From: Kiritimatiellia bacterium
GTDB taxonomy: Bacteria > Verrucomicrobiota > Kiritimatiellia > SLAD01
Direction: 5' to 3'
Length of the DNA: 16,465 nucleotides
Assembly (NCBI GenBank): GCA_007128275.1
Contig: SKXR01000277.1
Span: 1 to 16,465 of the forward strand
Shown piece by piece: positions 12,379 through 16,465 of the stretch. Both the position numbers and the translations under genes were made by a program. Position 1 is the first letter of the stretch. The number at the start of each line of letters is the position of its first letter. The notes beneath the pieces are model-generated. The model was not told the origin of the DNA and searched no databases. It saw only the letters and a program-made list of their open reading frames with translations.

Positions 12379-13473
12379 TCAGGTCTTGGTCTCTTCCTCG
12401 CCCGCTGTTTCGGAGGACTCTTCTTCCTCTTCCACCTCGTCGACGGGTTCTTCGATGACGGGGGGATGGTCGGCGGGGTCTTCCGCAGGTACGGACGGTG
12501 TAAAGTCGCCGGATTCATCGACGCCGAACTCGCCCATGGCACGAAATTTTTCGTATCGCTGTTGAAGCAGTTCATCCTCGGATAGCGCGGAAAGCTCGGC
12601 GAGTTTTTCGAGCAGCACCGATTTCAGCGTGGCGGCCATCGCTTTGGGATCCGTGTGCGCACCGCCGTAGGGTTCCTTGACGATCTCGTCCGCCAACCCC
12701 GATGTAATGAGGTCCGGCGCCGTCAGTTTCAACGCTTCCGCCGCCTTGTCGGCGTAGGTCCGGTCTTTCCAGAGGATGGCGGCGCACCCTTCGGGCGAGA
12801 TGACGGAGTAGTAGGCGTTTTCGAGAATCAGGATCCGATCGCCCACGCCAATGCCCAGCGCGCCGCCGCTGCCGCCTTCACCGATGATGGTGACAATGAC
12901 AGGGGTGGTCAGCTTGAACATTTCGCGAAGATTCACCGCAATGGCCTCGGCAATATGCCGTTCTTCGGATTCGATGCCCGGGAACGCGCCCGGCGTATCG
13001 ATCAGCGTTATGATGGGGACGCGGAACTTGGCGGCCAGCTTCATGAGGCGCAGGGCTTTTCGATAGCCTTCCGGATACGCACACCCGAAATTGCAGGCGA
13101 GATTGCTCTTCGTGTCGCGGCCCTTTTGCGTGCCGATGATCATGACGGGTTGCCCGTCGAGCTTGGCAAATCCGCCGATGATGGCGCGATCGTCTCGATG
13201 AATGCGATCGCCGTGCAATTCCTGAAAGTCGGTCGTCATCGCCTCGATGTAATCCATGGTATAGGGGCGCAACGGGTGACGGGCCACCTGCACCTTTTGC
13301 CAGGCGGTCAGGTTGCTGTAGATACTTGCGCGGGTTTCTTCAATCTTCTTTTGCATGCGCTGTATTTCCAGAGAAACATCGATTTCCTGGTTTTCGCTGA
13401 AGGTCCGTAATTCTCTCAGTTTGTTTTCCAGCTCGGTGATGGGTTTTTCAAACGGCAACATATAGACGGACAC
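12379..13473 (-). CDS. accA: Acetyl-CoA carboxylase carboxyltransferase subunit alpha
   Basis: A 364-residue alpha subunit of the carboxyltransferase that moves CO2 from carboxybiotin to acetyl-CoA, the first step of fatty acid synthesis; it works as an alpha2-beta2 complex with AccD. Seen: the N-terminal helix PFEKPITELENKLRELRTF, then RPYTMDYIEAM, IIGTQKGRDTK, ACNFGCAYPEGYRKALRLM, IDTPGAFPGIESEERHIAEA, and the oxyanion-loop GEGGSGGALGIGVGD (198-212). The core ends near residue 317, as in E. coli (319). Residues 318-364 are an extra, very acidic Pro/Glu-rich tail (PVDEVEEEEESSETAGEEE). The start is GTG at 13473, fixed by GGAGG at 13481-13485 seven bases upstream. It is 29 bases downstream of the L,D-transpeptidase gene, so probably the last gene of a three-gene operon. 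accD is not in the window. Confidence 0.95.
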   Translation of the reverse strand: MSVYMLPFEKPITELENKLRELRTFSENQEIDVSLEIQRMQKKIEETRASIYSNLTAWQKVQVARHPLRPYTMDYIEAMTTDFQELHGDRIHRDDRAIIGGFAKLDGQPVMIIGTQKGRDTKSNLACNFGCAYPEGYRKALRLMKLAAKFRVPIITLIDTPGAFPGIESEERHIAEAIAVNLREMFKLTTPVIVTIIGEGGSGGALGIGVGDRILILENAYYSVISPEGCAAILWKDRTYADKAAEALKLTAPDLITSGLADEIVKEPYGGAHTDPKAMAATLKSVLLEKLAELSALSEDELLQQRYEKFRAMGEFGVDESGDFTPSVPAEDPADHPPVIEEPVDEVEEEEESSETAGEEETKT

Positions 13474-13502
13474 AGGACTACCTCCGAATCAAAAAAGTCA
13501 GT

Positions 13503-14420
13503 TTATTCCACGATGACGACGGGGATGCCGACGGGCACCAAGGTGTACAATTCCTCAATATCTTCATTCAACAGGCGGACACAACCGGCGCTGGACTGGT
13601 AGCCGATGGATTCCGGTTCCCACGTGCCGTGAATACCGTAGCCCGGTACATCGATGGATAGCCAGTGCGTGCCGAGCACGTTGTTGGTGGTTCCATAGGG
13701 CACCGCCTTGCCGTCCGGTCGCCACCAGGTGGGTTGCGGAATGCGATCGGTGATCTTGAATTCGCCGACCGGAGTACGCTGGAATTCGCCGGTGCCGACG
13801 GGGTAGCGCTTGAAGAACCGATCATTCATATAGAGCACCAGATCGTTTCTCGATTTGCTCACCTCTATGGAGAACGTTGCGTCGAGGATGCGCAGGCGGT
13901 CGCCGACACGAATCATGGGGCCGGATAGCCGGTTGCTGCGTTGAATCAGTTCGATGGTGGTATTGAATCGGCGGGCCAGCGCGCCGAGCGTGTCTCCGCG
14001 TTGGATCGTGTAATCGACCTTTTCCGGCATGGGCCAAGGGTGCATGACCAGTGTGATGTTCACTTCATTCAGGATATTCTCGGCGGCCTGGCGCGCGCTT
14101 TCGTTGCGGGATTCGTCCAGAATGCGCAAACTCAGGTCGCGCGCGGCGAGATAATCCTCGCGGTCTTTCGCGGCGCGGGCTTGCTCCAGCAGTTGCCGTC
14201 CGGGATCGCCGGCGGGTGTGATTTCCCGGGGTTGTTCGGGCGCGGGTGTTTCCTCGGCCTTTTCCGGCACCGGTTTCTCGGCCCGGACCCTCGGTTCCGA
14301 CGCCGGTTTTAGAAAAAGGAACAAAGCCGCAGCCACGCCAATGACGGCCAACGCGATCAGCACGAAACAGCCGGTACGAGAGCGGCGCCGATCAATCTGG
14401 TTGAGATACATATCCGTCAT
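13503..14420 (-). CDS. Membrane-anchored LysM + YkuD L,D-transpeptidase
   Basis: A 305-residue envelope enzyme expected to make 3-3 crosslinks in peptidoglycan or attach proteins to it. Residues 1-17 are basic and polar (QIDRRRSRTG), 18-38 form one transmembrane or signal-anchor helix, and 40-75 are a Pro/Glu-rich linker. Residues 75-125 are helical with a TPR-like character; 136-179 are a LysM peptidoglycan-binding domain (VDYTIQRGDTLGALARRFN...GDRLRIL). Residues 183-305 are the YkuD catalytic domain with GTGEFQRTPVGEFKI, His264 in GYGIHGTWEP and the nucleophile Cys280 in SAGCVRL. All catalytic features are intact. The ATG at 14420 overlaps the kinase-like gene stop by 4 bases (ATGA), so the two are translationally coupled. 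Confidence 0.93.
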   Translation of the reverse strand: MTDMYLNQIDRRRSRTGCFVLIALAVIGVAAALFLFLKPASEPRVRAEKPVPEKAEETPAPEQPREITPAGDPGRQLLEQARAAKDREDYLAARDLSLRILDESRNESARQAAENILNEVNITLVMHPWPMPEKVDYTIQRGDTLGALARRFNTTIELIQRSNRLSGPMIRVGDRLRILDATFSIEVSKSRNDLVLYMNDRFFKRYPVGTGEFQRTPVGEFKITDRIPQPTWWRPDGKAVPYGTTNNVLGTHWLSIDVPGYGIHGTWEPESIGYQSSAGCVRLLNEDIEELYTLVPVGIPVVIVE

Positions 14421-15229
14421 GATAAGGAATCAAGGGTTTTTACGATTAGACTCATGGAAGGGTAGCGTCTATCCACGTCCTTCGCAAGTGATTTGAGGAT
14501 AAGGTCCTTCAGGACCGAAGGGGCGTTGGGCGCGTATTTTTCAAGCGGCAAGGGGGGCGTGTCCGGGTTCATTTGCGCCACACGCGACTCTTCCAGCGTG
14601 TCGCGTTCGAAAGGCTTGCGATGGGTGAGCAACTCGAAGCAGATGACGCCGAAACTGAAGATATCGGCGCGTTCATCGGCGCGCTGGGTTGACAAGATCT
14701 CGGGGGCGACGTACGCCGGGGTCCCGGGATAGTCACGCAAGCGAACGGGTTTCCGGTGCCGTTTTATGCTCAAATCGAAGTCAATGACGGTCAGGTGGGC
14801 ATCGTCGGGCCCGATCAACAGGTTCTCCGGTTTAAAGTCCAAATGCAGGTAGCCGGCATGGTGGATGAAATAGAGGACGTCCGCCATTTGCCGGATGAAT
14901 TTCATTCGGTAATGCTCGAGGAGCGGATCCCGTTGCACCAGGAGTTCGCGCAACGTTTTGGATTCCACATACTCCAGTATCATGTAAGGGATTTTCTCCT
15001 GTTGCCCGGAATCGAGGATACGCACAATGTGCGGGTGACGCAGCTTGTGCAGAATGGCGGCGCTGTGGAGGAAGCGCTTGCGTAAGCCGCGGTTTCGGGC
15101 GTATGCTTCCTTCAGGAAGCGAAGGACCACGCGCTGCCCGTCCGGCGCGGTGGCTACGTAGAGGTCGGTCATGCCACCGAGAAAAATCGGACGCACGATG
15201 GAATAGCCTGGAATATCCCTCTTTTGCAT
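14417..15229 (-). CDS. Degenerate Ser/Thr protein kinase (possible pseudokinase)
   Basis: A 270-residue stand-alone kinase domain of the bacterial PknB/Hanks type with no transmembrane or sensor part. Retained: HPHIVRILDSG, catalytic-loop Asp131, Lys133 and Asn136 in HLDFKPEN, Asp150, the APE motif in GTPAYVAPEIL, and the F-helix ADIFSFGVICFELLT. Altered: the glycine loop is FLGGMTDLY rather than GxGxxG, the beta3 lysine is Arg37 (VVLRFL, codon CGC), the alphaC glutamate position is Ser56 (RFLHSAAIL), HRD is HLD and DFG is DFD. Losing both the lysine and its glutamate partner suggests a pseudokinase or an atypical mechanism. It is first in a likely operon with the L,D-transpeptidase and accA, overlapping the former by 4 bases. 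The ATG at 15229 has no strong ribosome site. Confidence 0.85.
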   Translation of the reverse strand: MQKRDIPGYSIVRPIFLGGMTDLYVATAPDGQRVVLRFLKEAYARNRGLRKRFLHSAAILHKLRHPHIVRILDSGQQEKIPYMILEYVESKTLRELLVQRDPLLEHYRMKFIRQMADVLYFIHHAGYLHLDFKPENLLIGPDDAHLTVIDFDLSIKRHRKPVRLRDYPGTPAYVAPEILSTQRADERADIFSFGVICFELLTHRKPFERDTLEESRVAQMNPDTPPLPLEKYAPNAPSVLKDLILKSLAKDVDRRYPSMSLIVKTLDSLS

Positions 15230-15329
15230 GAAGTGGAAATATATCGTATCCTATGCGTTCTGAAAACAGGGATTCGTCGGTGATAAGGCTTTTTCCCGCG
15301 GGCGCACATGCGCCGGCCGGCCGGAGACG

Positions 15330-16187
15330 ATGAAGAAGGGATGCGTTTTGTACAGGCCCGGTTATACCAGAGAATACGGACTATTCGCCCAGCCGCTGAC
15401 GCCTGCGGTGCGGGCGTTGCTGATCGCAAACCTGTGTGTTTTTATCATCCGGATCATGGTTCAGCGTCAGGCGCCCGGCGCCTTTGATATCCTGTTCGGA
15501 TTAAGCGAAGACATCTACAAGAACGGTTTCTTCTGGCAGATCTTCACGTATATGTTTCTCCATGCCGGGATCATCCATATCCTGTTCAATATGCTGATCC
15601 TCTATTTTCTTGGGACGGAAATCGAGCGGACGCTTGGGGCTCGAAACTTTCTCGTGGTGTATTTTGTTTCAGGTATGTTGGGCGGCCTGGGCTGGCTGCT
15701 CTTGACCGCCGATCCGGGCATTCCCTGCATCGGCGCCTCGGGGGCGGTGTTCGGTTTATTGGGGGCCTATGTCGCTCTATTCCCGCAGCGCTATATCACG
15801 GTTCTGGTATTCTTCATCCTCCCGATTACGCTGAAGGCGTGGATGCTGGCGACCCTGTTGGCGGTCATCGAGTTCCTGTTGATGACTGCGCGCGCCGAAG
15901 ATCAGATCGCGCATTCGGCGCATCTGGCGGGTCTCCTGGCGGGCTATGTCTTCGCGTTTGTCGTATTTCGCAAGGGCGGGTTCCGTAAAGGCGGGTTCCG
16001 GGTTCGGATCGTGCGCGACAAGAACCCCGCCGGACTGAAAGTGTTGCGTCGCGAAGACGCGCCGCTCGCCGTGTCGCCGGAGGAGATCGACCGCATTCTC
16101 GACAAGATTGCCAACGAAGGCATGACCAGTCTGAGCCATCGCGAAAGATCCATCCTCGAGAAGGCCAGCACGGAACGGCGAACATAA
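15330..16187 (+). CDS. Rhomboid-family intramembrane serine protease
   Basis: A 285-residue membrane protein with six or more hydrophobic helices. Rhomboid hallmarks are complete: the N-terminal helix, WQIFTYMFLHAGIIHILFNM containing the HxxxxHxxxN element (His78, His83, Asn87), ERTLGARNF after helix 2, the catalytic serine in GASGAVFG (Ser137), and the catalytic histidine in AHLAGLLAG (His198). It would cut transmembrane substrates within the bilayer. Residues 214-223 contain KGGFR twice in tandem, from a 15-base duplication. The cytoplasmic tail (245-283, SPEEIDRILDKIANEGMTSL then SHRERSILEKAS) is the short helical C-terminal segment found in many rhomboids of Bacteroidota and PVC bacteria. 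The ATG at 15330 has GGAG very close (15323-15326), so start confidence is moderate. Divergent from the kinase-like operon; no substrate can be named. Confidence 0.92.
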   Translation: MKKGCVLYRPGYTREYGLFAQPLTPAVRALLIANLCVFIIRIMVQRQAPGAFDILFGLSEDIYKNGFFWQIFTYMFLHAGIIHILFNMLILYFLGTEIERTLGARNFLVVYFVSGMLGGLGWLLLTADPGIPCIGASGAVFGLLGAYVALFPQRYITVLVFFILPITLKAWMLATLLAVIEFLLMTARAEDQIAHSAHLAGLLAGYVFAFVVFRKGGFRKGGFRVRIVRDKNPAGLKVLRREDAPLAVSPEEIDRILDKIANEGMTSLSHRERSILEKASTERRT

Positions 16188-16221
16188 GACTCTTAACCCG
16201 CCTCCCGCTTTGCGGACCCCT

Positions 16222-16247
16222 CCCGCCTTCGCCACGGCTACGGCGGG
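16222..16247 (-). repeat. GTAGC hairpin, copy A
   Basis: On the minus strand: CCCGCC-GTA-GCC-GT-GGC-GAA-GGCGGG. A 6-bp outer stem, an internal GTA/GAA loop (G-A, T-A, A-G), and a short inner GCC/GGC. It shares the internal loop with copies B and C but has a different outer stem. Confidence 0.6.
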
Positions 16248-16376
16248 CAGCCAGAGGAGGGGAGATATTCCGTACGGGTCAAGCCAAAGCGGCGTCGACG
16301 CTTCGCTCTGCCGCCGCCGTCCAAGAAGGAACGACCGAGCAGGCCGCCTCAAGGGAATGTGGACTGCGGTGGCAGA

Positions 16377-16403
16377 GTCCTCTGTAGCGAAGCGGAAGAG
16401 GAC
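16377..16403 (+). repeat. GTAGC hairpin, copy C
   Basis: GTCCTCT-GTA-GC-GAA-GC-GGA-AGAGGAC: a perfect 7-bp outer stem, an internal GTA/GGA loop (G-A, T-G, A-G), and a 2-bp inner stem. It is the plus-strand member of the tail hairpin family. Confidence 0.6.
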
Positions 16404-16408
16404 GGCGA

Positions 16409-16436
16409 CCCTCCTTCGCCAAGAGGCTACGGAGGG
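16409..16436 (-). repeat. GTAGC hairpin, copy B
   Basis: On the minus strand: CCCTCC-GTA-GCC-TCTT-GGC-GAA-GGAGGG. A 6-bp outer stem, an internal GTA/GAA loop and an inner 3-bp stem with a TCTT tetraloop. It lies five bases after copy C in the opposite orientation. Confidence 0.6.
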
Positions 16437-16465
16437 CAAGCACCGGAAGGCGCTTTGGATGAAGA

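Larger units (their letters stand above)
16284..16458. repeat. Inverted repeat pair, right copy carrying two inserted hairpins
   Basis: The reverse complement of 16284-16323 reads TGGACGGCGGCGGCAGAG, CGAAGCG, ... CGCTTTGG. The right copy (16360-16458) has the same blocks in the same order: TGGACTGCGGTGGCAGAG (2 mismatches in 18), CGAAGCG, CGCTTTGG. In the right copy the blocks are separated by extra sequence that forms hairpins C and B. Confidence 0.6.
16188..16465. repeat. Patch of structured repeats after the rhomboid gene
   Basis: No protein-like reading frame is visible in these last 278 bases. They hold three GTAG-containing hairpins (16222-16247, 16377-16403, 16409-16436), an outer stem CCCCTCC/GGAGGGG (16217-16223 with 16256-16262), a small CCGC-TTT-GCGG hairpin (16205-16215), and a larger inverted repeat pair (16284-16323 and 16360-16458). 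The patch probably continues beyond the window. Confidence 0.65.

Noticed and set aside
12655..13410. A 251-codon open frame on the plus strand
   Set aside because: Antisense to accA, whose motifs are complete; no domain visible.
14417..15229. Reading the kinase-like gene as a pseudogene
   Set aside because: The frame is intact over the full kinase fold, overlaps the next gene precisely, and catalytic-loop residues are kept; this looks like a maintained divergent protein.
15294..15332. GC-rich palindromes (CCCGCGGG, GGCGCA-CA-TGCGCC, CCGGCCGGCCGG) before the rhomboid gene as an operator
   Set aside because: The loop is too small and the sequence is simple GC repetition; no promoter elements could be placed relative to it.
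16188..16465. CRISPR array in the tail
   Set aside because: The repeats differ in sequence, orientation and spacing; there are no equal spacers and no cas genes.

Overview
The window is GC-rich, gene-dense bacterial chromosome with no tRNA, rRNA, CRISPR array or recognisable transposase. It most likely comes from a PVC-superphylum bacterium of the Kiritimatiellota/Verrucomicrobiota/Lentisphaerota type. The best marker is a 51-residue basic protein (4275-4430) of a family I know only from Planctomycetes, Verrucomicrobia, Chlamydiae and relatives. The rest is consistent with this but not diagnostic: an AspRS of the non-discriminating type, an EIIA-CBS protein beside an ion transporter, and GTAG-headed hairpin repeats in the intergenic gaps. 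Lineage is an inference; no rRNA is present.

Layout. 1-373 (-): a hicA-hicB toxin-antitoxin pair, with hicB cut by the window edge. 374-759: a gene-free gap with two low-complexity degenerate repeats. 760-3116 (+): a two-gene operon of a PTS EIIA-like/CBS protein and an ArsB/SLC13-type membrane transporter. 3245-4124 (-): tpx (thiol peroxidase) and a thioredoxin-like [2Fe-2S] ferredoxin, behind a clear sigma-70-like promoter. 4275-5142 (+): the PVC small basic protein, then an RsuA/RluB-type rRNA pseudouridine synthase one base later. 5133-6572 (-): an exported TPR protein and a nucleoside 2-deoxyribosyltransferase-like protein. 6651-12222 (+): a translation block of proS, a small two-TM protein, an HU/IHF-family DNA-binding protein, hisS and aspS. 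12379-15229 (-): a degenerate Ser/Thr kinase, a LysM + YkuD L,D-transpeptidase and accA, tightly packed as one likely operon. 15330-16187 (+): a rhomboid protease. 16188-16465: a dense patch of structured repeats.

Themes. The middle of the window is translation housekeeping: three aminoacyl-tRNA synthetases, an rRNA modifier and a possible ribosome-associated small protein. The right part is envelope biology: an L,D-transpeptidase, a kinase-like regulator, the fatty-acid enzyme AccA and a rhomboid. The most unusual observations are the kinase, which has lost the beta3 lysine and the alphaC glutamate and is translationally coupled to the L,D-transpeptidase; the peroxiredoxin lacking the usual active-site proline; and a family of GTAG-headed hairpins. 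The three hairpins in the tail have different outer stems that all still pair, around a conserved internal loop, and two of them appear inserted inside a larger repeat. I see no clear new defence or biosynthetic system.
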